Under the pieces are notes generated by a model. It saw nothing but the letters and a program-made list of their open reading frames with translations, had not been told where the DNA came from and ran no database searches. DNA of 62,421 nt from Longimicrobium sp. (GTDB taxonomy: Bacteria > Gemmatimonadota > Gemmatimonadetes > Longimicrobiales > Longimicrobiaceae): NCBI GenBank assembly GCA_036389795.1, contig DASVWD010000059.1, forward strand, positions 1 through 62,421. The letters run 5' to 3'. Both the position numbers and the translations under genes were made by a program. This document shows positions 8,578-17,252 of this stretch, one piece after another (positions within the stretch are counted from its first letter, which is position 1; each line of letters starts with the position of its first letter).

Positions 8578-10209
8578 ATGAGACTGAAGCGTACCGTGGT
8601 GGCGCCCGCGCTGGTGGCCGGCGTCGCCCTGGTGTCGGGCGGCTGGCTCCTGCAGCGGGGCGTCGGCGGCCAGGAGAGCGTCTTCCAGCGCGCGCGGATC
8701 TTCGACGAGGTGCTGCACTTCGTCGAGAGCCGCTACGTCGACGAGCACTCCGAGAGCGACCTGTACCAGAAGGCGATCGAGGGGATGCTGCAGGAGCTGG
8801 GCGACCCGCACACCGTCTTCATGACGGCCGACGAGTACGCGCAGCTGCACCTGCAGACCTCGGGCGAGTACGGCGGGCTGGGGATCCAGATCTCCAGCCA
8901 CGAGGGGTACATCACCGCGGTGGGCGTCCTCCCCGGCACCCCGGCCGAGAAGGCGGGGATCCGCGTGGGCGACCAGCTGCTGGAGATCGACGGCAAGGAC
9001 GCCAAGGGGTGGACCGACGACTTCGCGGTGAAGGTGCTGCGCGGGCCGAAGGGGACGCCGGTGCAGCTCAAGGTGCGCCGCGTGGGCGTCGACCAGCCGA
9101 TGCAGTTCACCATCGTGCGCGACGAGATCCACGTGCAGTCCGTCCCCTACGCCTACATGGTGGCGCCGGGGATCGGCTACCTGAGCCTGAGCGTCTTCGC
9201 CGAGAGCTCCACCGACGAGATGCGCGCGGCGATCGAGCGGCTGAAGGGGCAGGGGGCGCGCAAGCTGATCCTGGACCTGCGCACCAACCCGGGCGGGCTG
9301 CTGGACCAGGGCGTGTCGGTGTCGGACCTGTTCCTGCGCCCCGGGCAGTCGATCGTGGAGACGCGCTCGCGCAACCCGGGCGAGAGCGAGACGTACCGCG
9401 CCACCACGCAGGAGACCTACGGCGACCTGCCGCTGGTGGTGCTGGTGGACGCCTACAGCGCCAGCGCCGCCGAGATCGTGGCGGGGGCGCTGCAGGACCA
9501 CGACCGCGCGCTGGTGGTGGGCGCCACCACCTTCGGCAAGGGGTCGGTGCAGTCGCTCTTCCGGCTCTCGGGGGGCAACTTCCTGAAGATGACCACGGGG
9601 AAGTGGTACACGCCCGTGGGCCGCTCCATCCAGAAGCCGTTCCGCGAGAACGGCGCCGCGGCGGACGACGGCGGGGAGGGGACCATCACCCCGCAGGGGC
9701 AGGCGGTGCCCGAGGACAGCACGCGCCGGCAGCCGTACCGCACCGACGGCGGGCGCACGGTGTTCGGCGGCGGCGGGATCGTCCCCGACGTGACCGTGAA
9801 GCCCGACACGGCCAGCGCGGCGGAGAAGGCGTTCTACGCGGCGGTCTCGAAGCAGGCCAGCAAGTTCAACGACGTGATGCTGCGCTACGCGGTGGAGTAC
9901 GAGCGCAGGACGCCGAACCTGAGCCGCGACTTCCAGGTCACGCCCGAGATGCGGCGCGAGCTGTTCAACCGGCTGCGCGCGGCGGGGCTGGAGATCACCT
10001 TCGAGCAGATGGAGGGCGCCCGGCGCCTGATCGACGCCCGGCTGGTGGACGAGATCGCCCGGTCGAAGTTCGGGCCGTCGGTGGCGGCCATGCGCAACGA
10101 CGTGAACGACCGCGCGCTGCAGGAGGCCGTGCGCCTGCTCCAGCGCTCCACCGACCAGGCGTCGCTCTTCCGCGCCGCCCAGCAGCAGGTGGCGACGCAG
10201 CCGCGCTGA
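8578..10209 (+). CDS. S41 C-terminal processing peptidase (CtpA-like)
   Basis: A 543-aa envelope protease. N-terminal signal anchor (about 7-25), then a helical region, a PDZ domain (about 90-175, with GLGIQI and GTPAEKAGIRVGD) and the S41 fold. Catalytic Ser lies in AYSASAAEIVAGAL and catalytic Lys in TTFGKGSVQ, the Ser/Lys dyad of tail-specific proteases. A C-terminal helical extension of about 150 residues follows. The ATG at 8578 has a GGAGG 6 bases upstream; an upstream in-frame ATG (8539) lacks one. Degrades or trims periplasmic proteins at their C-termini. A strong terminator follows. Confidence 0.94.
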   Translation: MRLKRTVVAPALVAGVALVSGGWLLQRGVGGQESVFQRARIFDEVLHFVESRYVDEHSESDLYQKAIEGMLQELGDPHTVFMTADEYAQLHLQTSGEYGGLGIQISSHEGYITAVGVLPGTPAEKAGIRVGDQLLEIDGKDAKGWTDDFAVKVLRGPKGTPVQLKVRRVGVDQPMQFTIVRDEIHVQSVPYAYMVAPGIGYLSLSVFAESSTDEMRAAIERLKGQGARKLILDLRTNPGGLLDQGVSVSDLFLRPGQSIVETRSRNPGESETYRATTQETYGDLPLVVLVDAYSASAAEIVAGALQDHDRALVVGATTFGKGSVQSLFRLSGGNFLKMTTGKWYTPVGRSIQKPFRENGAAADDGGEGTITPQGQAVPEDSTRRQPYRTDGGRTVFGGGGIVPDVTVKPDTASAAEKAFYAAVSKQASKFNDVMLRYAVEYERRTPNLSRDFQVTPEMRRELFNRLRAAGLEITFEQMEGARRLIDARLVDEIARSKFGPSVAAMRNDVNDRALQEAVRLLQRSTDQASLFRAAQQQVATQPR

Positions 10210-10236
10210 TGCCGGCGGCCGGGTCGTGACGGCGGA

Positions 10237-10281
10237 CGGAGGAGGGGTGCCGGGAGGCGCCCTTCCTCCGTTTTGCGTTTT
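10237..10281 (+). terminator. Rho-independent terminator after the S41 protease gene
   Basis: An 11-bp stem (10237-10247 with 10260-10270, one G-T pair) is followed by TTTTGCGTTTT. It ends the protease transcript. Confidence 0.85.
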
Positions 10282-10282
10282 C

Positions 10283-10394
10283 AGTACGAGAGTACGAAAG
10301 TACGGAACTGCGGAGGTCTGGCGCGGCGGCTGACGTACTCCCGTACTCGTGTATTTTCCGTACTTCCGTACTCTCGTACTTCCGTACTTGAGCG
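10283..10394. repeat. Family-4 repeats in inverted arrangement
   Basis: AGTACGAAAGTACGG-type units face CCGTACTTCCGTACTCTCGTACTT units across about 45 bases, so the two halves could pair as a long hairpin. It fills nearly all of the space between the terminator and the asparaginase start. No Shine-Dalgarno is evident before that gene. Confidence 0.8.
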
Positions 10395-10398
10395 ATAG

Positions 10399-11409
10399 AT
10401 GACCGAAGCGGACTGCGTGGTGGAGGTGGCGCGCGGGGGCGTGCCGGAGTCGCGGCACCGCGTGCACGTGGCGGTGGTGGACGCCGAGGGGCGGCTGCGC
10501 GCCTGCGCGGGCGACCCCGACCTGGTGAGCTTCTTCCGCTCCTCCGCCAAGCCGATCCAGGCGCTGCCGCTGGTGGAGGACGGCGCCTTCGAGCGCTACG
10601 GGCTCTCGCTGGGCGAGCTGGCGCTCTGCTGCGGCTCGCACTCGGGGAGCGCGGAGCACACGCGCACGGCCGAGGCGATCCTGGCCAAGGCGGGGGTCGC
10701 GGCCGACGCGCTGGCGTGCGGGCCGCACCCGCCCTTCGACGACGAGGCGCGGCGCGCGCTGCAGGAGGCGGGGCTCGAGCCCGGGCGGCTGCACAACAAC
10801 TGCTCGGGGAAGCACGCGGGGATGATCATGCTGGCCCGCGCCCACGGCTGGGACCCGGCCGAGTACCAGCGCCCCGAGCACCCGGTGCAGGGCCGCATCC
10901 TGGCCGAGGTCTCGCGCTGGACGCGGGTGCCGCTGGAGGCGATCGCGCTGGGGAACGACGGGTGCGGGGTGGTGTGCTTCGCGCTCCCGCTCCGGCACAT
11001 GGCGCTGGCTTTCGCCGGCCTCGCCGCGGCGGTGCGGCAGGGCGAGCGCGCGCCGGCCACCGTGGTGGAGGCGATGACGTCGTTCCCCGAGATGGTGGCG
11101 GGGACGGGCCGCGTCTGCACCGACCTGATGCGGCAGGCGGGGGGGCGGCTCTTCGCCAAGGTGGGGGCCGAGGGGATGTACTGCGTGGGCGTCCCCGGCG
11201 CGGAGCTGGGGATCGCGCTCAAGGTGGAGGACGGGGCGGCGCGAGCGGTGGCGCCGGCGATCCTGGCGGTGCTGCGCGAGCTGGACCTGATCTCGGAGGA
11301 CGACTTCGGGGCGCTGCACCACCACGTCTTCCCCGACGTGCTCAACACGCGCGGCGAGGTGGTGGGGCAGATCCGCCCGCGGGTGCGCCTGCGGGTGCCC
11401 GATGCCTGA
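10399..11409 (+). CDS. L-asparaginase II family (Rhizobium etli type)
   Basis: A 336-aa protein of the AnsA/asparaginase II family (PF06089), unrelated to the E. coli enzymes: it hydrolyses asparagine to aspartate and ammonia through a beta-lactamase-like fold. Family landmarks are SSAKPIQALPLVE with the Ser-x-x-Lys pair, CCGSHSG, LHNNCSGKHAGM with the zinc-site Cys, and GNDGCGVV. Length is typical. It overlaps the next gene by 8 bases. Confidence 0.9.
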   Translation: MTEADCVVEVARGGVPESRHRVHVAVVDAEGRLRACAGDPDLVSFFRSSAKPIQALPLVEDGAFERYGLSLGELALCCGSHSGSAEHTRTAEAILAKAGVAADALACGPHPPFDDEARRALQEAGLEPGRLHNNCSGKHAGMIMLARAHGWDPAEYQRPEHPVQGRILAEVSRWTRVPLEAIALGNDGCGVVCFALPLRHMALAFAGLAAAVRQGERAPATVVEAMTSFPEMVAGTGRVCTDLMRQAGGRLFAKVGAEGMYCVGVPGAELGIALKVEDGAARAVAPAILAVLRELDLISEDDFGALHHHVFPDVLNTRGEVVGQIRPRVRLRVPDA

Positions 11410-12016
11410 GGCGCGCCGCGCGCTCCTGCGTCTCGCCGCCGCACTGGGCACGCGCGACGAGCCGTCGATTCGCGCGGCGATGGAGGAGGCGGCTCGGGCG
11501 GTGGAGCCCGGCGCGGTGGACGAGGTGATCCTCCAGTCGCACCTGTTCGTCGGCTTTCCCGACGCGCTGAACGCGCTGGGGCTCTGGCGGGAGGTGAGCG
11601 GGACGCCGGCCCCCGCCTCGCCCGGGGAGGACCCGGCGGGGTGGGAGGCGCGCGGCGAGCGGGTGTGCGCGGCGGTCTACGGGGCGAACTACGCCCGGTT
11701 GCGCGAGAACGTGCGCGCGCTGCACCCCGACGTGGACGGGTGGATGGTGGCGGGCGGCTACGGCCGGGTGATCGGCCGCCCGGGGCTGGACCTGGCCACG
11801 CGCGAGCTGTGCATCGCTGCATTGCTGGCGGTCTGGAACGTGCCTCGCCAGCTGCACTCGCACCTGCGCGGGGCGCTGAACGCGGGCGCGTCGGCGGCCG
11901 AGGTGGACGAGGCGGTGGAGGCCGCCTGCGGCTACATGGGCGAGGCGGCGGCGGGGCGGGTGCGGGCGCTCTGGGGCGAGATCCGCGCGAAGGCGGGCCC
12001 TCACCCGCCGCCTTAG
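11402..12016 (+). CDS. Carboxymuconolactone decarboxylase-like protein
   Basis: A 204-aa all-alpha protein. The C-terminal half (LATRELCIAALLAVWNVPRQLHSHLRGALNAGASAAEV) matches the carboxymuconolactone decarboxylase/AhpD fold; the catalytic CxxC of AhpD is absent, leaving one Cys near the first helix and an HSH motif, so a peroxidase role is unlikely. The N-terminal half carries a second helical copy (EVILQSHLFVGFPDALNAL), suggesting a tandem-domain protein. Its ATG lies inside the end of the asparaginase gene, indicating coupled translation. Substrate unknown. Confidence 0.85.
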   Translation: MPEARRALLRLAAALGTRDEPSIRAAMEEAARAVEPGAVDEVILQSHLFVGFPDALNALGLWREVSGTPAPASPGEDPAGWEARGERVCAAVYGANYARLRENVRALHPDVDGWMVAGGYGRVIGRPGLDLATRELCIAALLAVWNVPRQLHSHLRGALNAGASAAEVDEAVEAACGYMGEAAAGRVRALWGEIRAKAGPHPPP

Positions 12017-12022
12017 AGCGGC

Positions 12023-12050
12023 AACCCTCTCCCAACTTCGGGAGAGGGTG
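12023..12050 (+). repeat. Family-3 hairpin repeat
   Basis: ACCCTCTCCC-AACTTC-GGGAGAGGGT, a 10-bp perfect stem 7 bases after the stop of the preceding gene. It may act as a transcript end although no T-run follows. Confidence 0.8.
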
Positions 12051-12130
12051 GACCTTACGAGGCAGTGTGGGAGTGAGGGTCGGTTGCTGGCTGTCCCCTG
12101 TAACCTGTCCCCTGTTCCCTGAAGTTTGCA

Positions 12131-12263
12131 TGAGGGATGCGCGCCCGGAGGGCCGGGACGCGGGCGCCACGGGGGTTGGTGGCGACCGCGGCCCGGCGCG
12201 GTTGGGCACAGTCGTATCGTGCCCTACCGCGCGCGCAGCCCGGCCCCGCGCCAGCGGGGACAT
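12131..12263 (+). repeat. Family-1 dispersed repeat, copy ii
   Basis: Begins TGAGGGATGCGCGCCC. Nested stem GCGCGGT-T-GGGCAC / GTGCCC-T-ACCGCGC spans 12196-12232. It fills most of the gap before obgE and ends about 50 bases upstream of its start codon. Confidence 0.88.
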
Positions 12264-12315
12264 GCCCAAGCCCTGCTGTTGCCGTTGTTTCGATAAACGA
12301 AGACCGGGAGCGGAC

Positions 12316-13341
12316 GTGTTCCTCGACCAGGCGACCATCCAGGTGAAGGCGGGCGACGGGGGGCCCGGGGCGTCGAGCTTCCGGCGTGAGAAGTTCGTGC
12401 CCCGCGGCGGGCCCGACGGGGGCGACGGGGGGAACGGGGCCGACGTGGTGCTGGTCGGCGACCCGCAGCTCTCCACGCTGATGGACTTCCGCTACCAGCA
12501 GCACTACCGCGCCGAGAACGGGGGGAAGGGCTCCGGCTCCACCTCCACCGGCCGGAGCGGCGAGCCCCTCGTCCTTCGCGTCCCCCTCGGCACCGTGGTG
12601 CGCGACGAGGAGTCGGGCGAGGTGATCGGCGAGGTGCTGGAGCGGGGCCAGGAGCTCGTCGTCGCGCGCGGCGGGCGCGGCGGGTGGGGGAACGCGCGCT
12701 TCGCCACCGCCACCAACCAGGCGCCCCGCCGCGCCGACCCCGGCCAGCCGGGCGAGGAGCGCCGCATCGCGCTGGAGCTCAAGCTGATCGCCGACGTGGG
12801 ACTGGTGGGCGAGCCGAACGCGGGGAAGAGCACCTTCCTGGCGGCGGTCTCGGCGGCGACGCCCAAGGTGGCCGACTACCCGTTCACCACGCTGGCGCCC
12901 AACCTGGGCGTGGTGGGGCTCTCGGACAGCCGCTCGTTCGTGGTGGCCGACATCCCCGGGATCATCGAGGGGGCGCACGAGGGGAAGGGGCTGGGGCTGC
13001 AGTTCCTCCGCCACATCGAGCGCACCCGCACGCTGGCGGTGATGATCCCGGCGGACGCGCTGGAGGTGCAGGCGGAGTACGCGAAGCTGCGCGCGGAGCT
13101 GGAGGCGTACTCGGCGGAGCTGGCGGCCAAGCCGCACTGCGTGGTGTTCACCAAGGCCGACCTGCTCCCGCCGGACTGGCCGGAGCCGCGCGTGGACGCG
13201 CCGGAGGCCTGGGGGCAGTTCACCATCTCGTCGGTCTCGCGGCGGGGGCTGGACCCGCTGCTGGAAGGGCTTTGGGCGCACGCGACGCGCGAGGCGGAGC
13301 GCGAGCAGCCCGAGGAAGCGCCGCAGCCTTGGACGCCCTGA
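12316..13341 (+). CDS. obgE: Obg-family GTPase
   Basis: A 341-aa essential GTPase linked to 50S ribosome assembly and stress control. Glycine-rich Obg domain 1-158 (GDGGPGASSFRREKFVPRGG, GGRGGWGNARF), then the G domain: G1 GEPNAGKST, G2 DYPFTTLAP, G3 DIPGIIEGA, G4 FTKAD, G5 SSVS. The C-terminal OCT domain of longer homologues is absent. The GTG at 12316 starts at VFLDQATIQVKAGDGG, the normal N-terminus, with GGGAGCGG just ahead; an in-frame ATG at 12262 would add a Cys-rich stretch inside the repeat element. Two bases separate it from dprA. Confidence 0.96.
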   Translation: MFLDQATIQVKAGDGGPGASSFRREKFVPRGGPDGGDGGNGADVVLVGDPQLSTLMDFRYQQHYRAENGGKGSGSTSTGRSGEPLVLRVPLGTVVRDEESGEVIGEVLERGQELVVARGGRGGWGNARFATATNQAPRRADPGQPGEERRIALELKLIADVGLVGEPNAGKSTFLAAVSAATPKVADYPFTTLAPNLGVVGLSDSRSFVVADIPGIIEGAHEGKGLGLQFLRHIERTRTLAVMIPADALEVQAEYAKLRAELEAYSAELAAKPHCVVFTKADLLPPDWPEPRVDAPEAWGQFTISSVSRRGLDPLLEGLWAHATREAEREQPEEAPQPWTP

Positions 13342-13343
13342 CG

Positions 13344-14489
13344 ATGCCGCTCGCCGCTTCCGCGCTGGAGCCGCTCCTGCGCCTGGCCGTGGTCCCCGGG
13401 ATCGGCCCGGCGCGCCTCTCGGCCCTCCTCGCCCGCTTCGGCTCGGCGGAGCGCGTGCTCTCGGCCTCGCCGGACGAGGTGGCGGCGCTCCCCGGCTTCG
13501 GGCCGGAGTTCGTGCGTCGCGTGCTCTCCGCCGGCTCGGACGAGGGGCGGGAGCGCGCCCGGGTGGCGCTGGAGTCGCTCGGCCGCGTCGGCGCCGGCGC
13601 CGTCACGCCGGACGACCTGGCGTATCCCGAGGCGTTCCGCTCGCTCCCCGATCCTCCCTACCTGCTCTTCGCCGCCGGCGACCTGGACCTGCTGGGCGCG
13701 CCGGGGATCGGCGTGGTCGGCACGCGCGACCCGACGGACTACGGGGCGCGCGCGGCGGCCGCGCTGGCGGGCGACCTGGCGCGCGCGGGCTACGCGATCG
13801 TCAGCGGGATGGCGAAGGGGATCGACGCGGCGGCGCACGCGGCGGCGCTGGACGCGGGCGGCGCCACTCTGGGCGTGCTCGGCCACGGGATCGACCGCGT
13901 GTACCCGCCCGAGAACCGGCGCCTGTTCGAGCGGGTGCGCGAGCGCGGGCTGCTGGTGACGGAGCTGGCGCCGGGCGAGGACCCTGCCGCGGGGAACTTC
14001 CCCCGCCGCAACCGGCTGATCGCGGCGCTCAGCCTGGGCGTGCTGGTCGTCGAGATGGGCGAGAAGAGCGGCGCGCAGCACACGGTGACCTACGCGCTGG
14101 AGCAGGGGAAGGAGGTCTTCGCCGTCCCCGGCCCGATCGGCTCGCCGCAGAGCGCGGGGACCAACCAGCTGCTGAAGGAGGGCGCGCGCCTGGTCACCTC
14201 CGCGCACGACATCCTGGAGGAGCTGCAGGGGGTCGGCCTCCCGCGCCCGCTGGCGCCGGTCCAGCACGCTGGCCTCCCCGAGTCTCCCGACGTGCCTCCG
14301 CCCCCGCCGCCGGAGCTGGCGCCCGAGGAGGCGGCGGTCTTCGCCGCGCTCGGCCGCGACCCCCGCCACGTGGACGATCTCGCGGCCGAGACGAACCTGG
14401 CCCCCAGCAACGTGCTCGCGGCGCTCCTCGGCCTGGAGCTGAAGGAGCTGGCGGAGTCGCTGCCGGGGAAGCAGTTCCGCAGGAGGTAG
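13344..14489 (+). CDS. dprA: DNA-processing protein DprA
   Basis: A 381-aa protein that loads RecA on incoming single-stranded DNA during transformation. It has an N-terminal helix-hairpin-helix-like SAM domain (LAVVPGIGPARLSALLARFG), then the Rossmann-like DprA core (GVVGTRDPTDYG, SGMAKGIDAAAHAAAL, GHGIDRVYPPENR, NFPRRNRLIAALS, EMGEKSGAQHT, FAVPGPI). A Pro-rich linker leads to a C-terminal winged helix (about 325-380), common outside Firmicutes. Coupled to obgE with a 2-base gap. Confidence 0.95.
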   Translation: MPLAASALEPLLRLAVVPGIGPARLSALLARFGSAERVLSASPDEVAALPGFGPEFVRRVLSAGSDEGRERARVALESLGRVGAGAVTPDDLAYPEAFRSLPDPPYLLFAAGDLDLLGAPGIGVVGTRDPTDYGARAAAALAGDLARAGYAIVSGMAKGIDAAAHAAALDAGGATLGVLGHGIDRVYPPENRRLFERVRERGLLVTELAPGEDPAAGNFPRRNRLIAALSLGVLVVEMGEKSGAQHTVTYALEQGKEVFAVPGPIGSPQSAGTNQLLKEGARLVTSAHDILEELQGVGLPRPLAPVQHAGLPESPDVPPPPPPELAPEEAAVFAALGRDPRHVDDLAAETNLAPSNVLAALLGLELKELAESLPGKQFRRR

Positions 14490-14520
14490 TCGGCCGGTTC
14501 ACCGCGAGTTAAGGACAGCG

Positions 14521-14709
14521 ATGGAGAAGAATCGCGAATTGAGGCGCCTGCTCCAGGCGGTATTCCGAGACGAAGCCGCCGCACGGACCTGGCTTCATTC
14601 GAGCGTGCCGATGCTGGGCGGGCAAACCCCCGCTTCGCTCGTGAAAGCGGGTCAGGCTGACGAGGTGATTGCGGTTCTCGCCGGTCTCGCGTCGGGAGCC
14701 CATATCTGA
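14521..14709 (+). CDS. Orphan ParS/MbcA/Xre-type antitoxin (DUF2384)
   Basis: A 62-aa protein whose second half, ARTWLHSSVPMLGG then QTPASLVKAGQADEVIAVL, follows the toxin-binding domain of MbcA/ParS/Xre antitoxins (WL...LGG.TP...L..G....V...L). The usual N-terminal HTH is missing, leaving a single helix. It has AAGGACAG ahead of the ATG. These antitoxins normally sit next to a RES-domain toxin that degrades NAD+; none is found on either side. It may be a remnant, a solitary antitoxin, or a partner of a distant toxin. Confidence 0.75.
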   Translation: MEKNRELRRLLQAVFRDEAAARTWLHSSVPMLGGQTPASLVKAGQADEVIAVLAGLASGAHI

Positions 14710-14907
14710 GCCATCCCGAAGCCGATCACCAGCGCCTTCTCATCGCCAGGTTAGGTGGTTGTGCGCTTGCCCTTCTGAACATCTCCCTCCGAAACCGACG
14801 CCCCTGGGACCTCGTAAACTCTTCCGCCCGTTGAGGAAGCGCTTCGAATCCCGGGTCCGGGGCACTCCCGGGCCGGCACCCGTCACCCTCTTCGGCGGAC
14901 CTCCTCC

Positions 14908-15303
14908 ATGCGCATCCCGATCCGCATCCCCCGTCTTCCGCTGCTCCTCACCGCGCTGGCCGTCGGCCTGGCGGGGTGCCAGGACTTCGTGGACCTGACG
15001 AGCCTCTCGGCGGCGCTCAACAAGGAGTTCGACAGCACCCAGCTGGAGGTGCACCTCAACGACCGCACGCACATGGCGGTCGTGGTGGAGGACTCGCCGC
15101 TCGGCAGGCAGGCGGACTCGAAGCGCAGGGCCACCGCGCGCAAGCTCGCCGGGTTCGTGCGCGACCACTACGCGAAGTACGACGTGCTGGAGGACGTGAG
15201 CGTCGTCTTCGCCACCAGCGACGCGAGCCTGGCGACGGGCTACCGGGAAGACGCCGTCTACACCTTCACGCCCGCCGAGCTGGGGCCGGGCCCGAAGCGG
15301 TAA
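14908..15303 (+). CDS. Small lipoprotein of unknown function
   Basis: A 131-aa protein with a lipoprotein signal (LAVGLAGC, lipidated Cys24). The mature part has an alpha/beta look (STQLEVHLNDRTHMAVVVEDSPL; KLAGFVRDHYAKYDVLEDVSVVF), resembling small ligand-binding or adhesion folds, but no family was recognised. No Shine-Dalgarno is visible. The 198 bases upstream hold no other ORF. Confidence 0.75.
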   Translation: MRIPIRIPRLPLLLTALAVGLAGCQDFVDLTSLSAALNKEFDSTQLEVHLNDRTHMAVVVEDSPLGRQADSKRRATARKLAGFVRDHYAKYDVLEDVSVVFATSDASLATGYREDAVYTFTPAELGPGPKR

Positions 15304-15451
15304 CTCTCGATGACGCCGGTGATGACTCGACGCTTCGTCCCCGGCCGGACGCTTCTCCTGGCCGCGCTCCCGCCGGCCGGACGCGGGAAGGAGACACGGG
15401 AGTGAGCTCCACGATCTGGCGGAGCCGGGCAACGGGTTAGAGGAGACCCCC

Positions 15452-17155
15452 TCACCGGGGGGCCTGCCGCACCCGCTCGAAGCGGACCCGCCGCGCCCGG
15501 TCGGTGGTGAGCTCGAGCGCCCGCACCTCGCCGCGCGGACCCCGGATGAAGGTCAGGCTCACGCCGCGCTCCCCGAAGCTGTCCCGGAAGCGGGGAGGAT
15601 AGGTGACGCTGAACTCTTCGGGGCCCAGCCCTTCGATCCGCCAGTGGAGCTGCCCGTCCAGGACGCCGATCCGGTAGGTCGCCTGGAGCTCCTCGCTGTA
15701 GTAGAGGCCGCCGTACTCGGCCAGCCCCGCGGGAAGGCCGCGAGCGGTGTCCACGGGCAGGTAGCGGCTGGGCCGCGCGCCGGGGACGAGAACGTGCATT
15801 TCGGGGCGGCCGCCGCCCCGCGCCGGAACGAAGCGGACCTCGACGCCGCTCTCCGGACCGAGCAGGAAGCGGTCCGGGGCGAGCGGGACGAGGCGGGTGG
15901 AGTCGCCGGGGCGCCGCGCGTAGAACAGGGTGTCGGCGTGCCTGAGGATCCGCCGCACCAGGTCGTTGGACACGCCGTGGTAGACGCCCGTGTAGCTCGC
16001 CAGCCGGGCGGGGTCCACGCGCACCGCCACGGCGGGCGCTCTCGCCGGCGCGGCAGCGGCGATTTCGCCGGCCAGCAGGGTGTCGGCCACGGCGTACGCC
16101 TCCGCGATCGGGTCCGCGGCGCGGCCGCTGCACAGCGCCGCCACGGTGAGGCCCTGGTCGGGGAACCGGAGCAGCTCGGCCAGGTAGCCCGGGTCCGCCC
16201 CGTTGTGCTCCTCGGTGCGCAGCCCGCGGTGCGCCGCCAGCTGGAGCCCCCCTCCGTAGCCCGCCGTGGAGCCGTCCGCGAGCCGCGCCGGGGTGCGCAT
16301 CTGCGCGAGCACGCCGGGACCGCCCACCTCGCCCGTGTAGAAGTTGCGGTCCCACGCCGCCAGGTCTTCCACCGTGCTGAGCAGCCCGGTCGACCCCGCC
16401 ACGTCGTTGGCGGGCGCCGTCACCAGCGTTCCGCCCCGCCCGCGCGCGTAGCCGTAGGCGCGGCGCGGGACCACCTCGTGCCGGGTCTCCACGAACCGGG
16501 TGTTCCTCATCCCCAGGGGGCCGAAGATCCTCGCCTGCGCGAAGGCCGGAAGCGACATCCCGCTCGCGCGCTTCACGACGATGCCGAGGAGGAGGTAGCC
16601 CGTGTTGTTGTAGAGGTGCTCCGTGCCGGGCTCGAAGTTCAGGGCCCGCTGGCGCGAGAGGAACTGGAGCACGTCGTGCTGGGTGACCACGTCGTCGGTG
16701 CGCTCGCCGGAGAAGCCCCGCAGGTCCCAGTAGTCCCGCAGCCCGCTGGTGTGGTGCAGGAGATGGCGGAGCGTGACCCTGTGGCCGAAGTCCGGCACCT
16801 CGGGGACGAAGCGGCGCACGTCGTCGTCGAGGGAGAGCTTCCCCTCCTGCGCAAGCAGGAGCACGGCGAAGGCAGTGAACTGCTTCGTGATGGACAGGAG
16901 CGGGAACCGGGTCTCGGCGGTGACCGGCGCGCGGTGCTCGAGGTTCGCGCTCCCGTAGGCGCGCTGCGTGACCAGCCGTCCCCGGCGGATCACGGCGGCC
17001 TGGCACCCCGGGGAGTCCGCCGCGGCAGCGGCCGCGAAGCGGGTGTCGAGGAGCGAGTCGATGCGGGCCGCGGCGAGGTCCTGCGCCTCCGCGCCGCCGG
17101 GGTGCGGCAGGGTGAGCAGGAGCCCGCCGAGCAGGAGCAGAACAGGCCTGGTCAT
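15452..17155 (-). CDS. Class-C beta-lactamase-like serine hydrolase
   Basis: A 567-aa secreted protein (signal cut near GGAEAQ, about 25). The beta-lactamase/PBP4*-type domain (about 30-370) has intact motifs: Ser88-x-x-Lys91 in SITK, Tyr-Asn-Asn in LYNNTGY, and HNG near residue 345. The C-terminal 190 residues form a beta-rich, lipocalin-like domain (YTGVYHG, YGGLYYSEEL) typical of esterase/DD-peptidase relatives. A palindrome identical in its conserved bases to one before blaI stands 39 bases upstream, so BlaI repression is likely. It may hydrolyse beta-lactams, D-amino-acid peptides or esters; sequence alone does not decide. Confidence 0.9.
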   Translation of the reverse strand: MTRPVLLLLGGLLLTLPHPGGAEAQDLAAARIDSLLDTRFAAAAAADSPGCQAAVIRRGRLVTQRAYGSANLEHRAPVTAETRFPLLSITKQFTAFAVLLLAQEGKLSLDDDVRRFVPEVPDFGHRVTLRHLLHHTSGLRDYWDLRGFSGERTDDVVTQHDVLQFLSRQRALNFEPGTEHLYNNTGYLLLGIVVKRASGMSLPAFAQARIFGPLGMRNTRFVETRHEVVPRRAYGYARGRGGTLVTAPANDVAGSTGLLSTVEDLAAWDRNFYTGEVGGPGVLAQMRTPARLADGSTAGYGGGLQLAAHRGLRTEEHNGADPGYLAELLRFPDQGLTVAALCSGRAADPIAEAYAVADTLLAGEIAAAAPARAPAVAVRVDPARLASYTGVYHGVSNDLVRRILRHADTLFYARRPGDSTRLVPLAPDRFLLGPESGVEVRFVPARGGGRPEMHVLVPGARPSRYLPVDTARGLPAGLAEYGGLYYSEELQATYRIGVLDGQLHWRIEGLGPEEFSVTYPPRFRDSFGERGVSLTFIRGPRGEVRALELTTDRARRVRFERVRQAPR

Positions 17156-17193
17156 GGATCTCGCACTCCGGGTGGAGGTGGAGCGCCTCCGTG

Positions 17194-17209
17194 TCCTACT
17201 CTTGTAGGA
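17194..17209 (-). promoter_or_regulatory. BlaI operator in front of the serine hydrolase
   Basis: TCCTAC-TCTT-GTAGGA, a 6-4-6 palindrome. The same arms and spacing occur at 19181-19196 before blaI. Its distance from the start codon suits repressor binding over the promoter. Confidence 0.7.
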
Positions 17210-17252
17210 GACAGGGGCGCGGCATTTCCCCGGCGCGCGCGGGTGCAGCCTG

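Noticed and set aside
8222-10394. Tandem short repeats as a CRISPR array
   Set aside because: Units are 7-8 bases with no spacers and no cas genes are present.
10281-10550. Minus-strand 89-aa ORF before the asparaginase gene
   Set aside because: It is made of repeat sequence (VREYGSTENTRVREYVS) and antisense asparaginase; no coding support.
12262-12316. ATG at 12262 as the obgE start
   Set aside because: It would add 18 residues with a CCCRC cluster derived from the repeat border; Obg proteins start at the VFLDQATI position.
14509-14703. Minus-strand 64-aa ORF opposite the ParS-like gene
   Set aside because: The plus-strand product matches a known fold and has a ribosome site; the antisense product does not.
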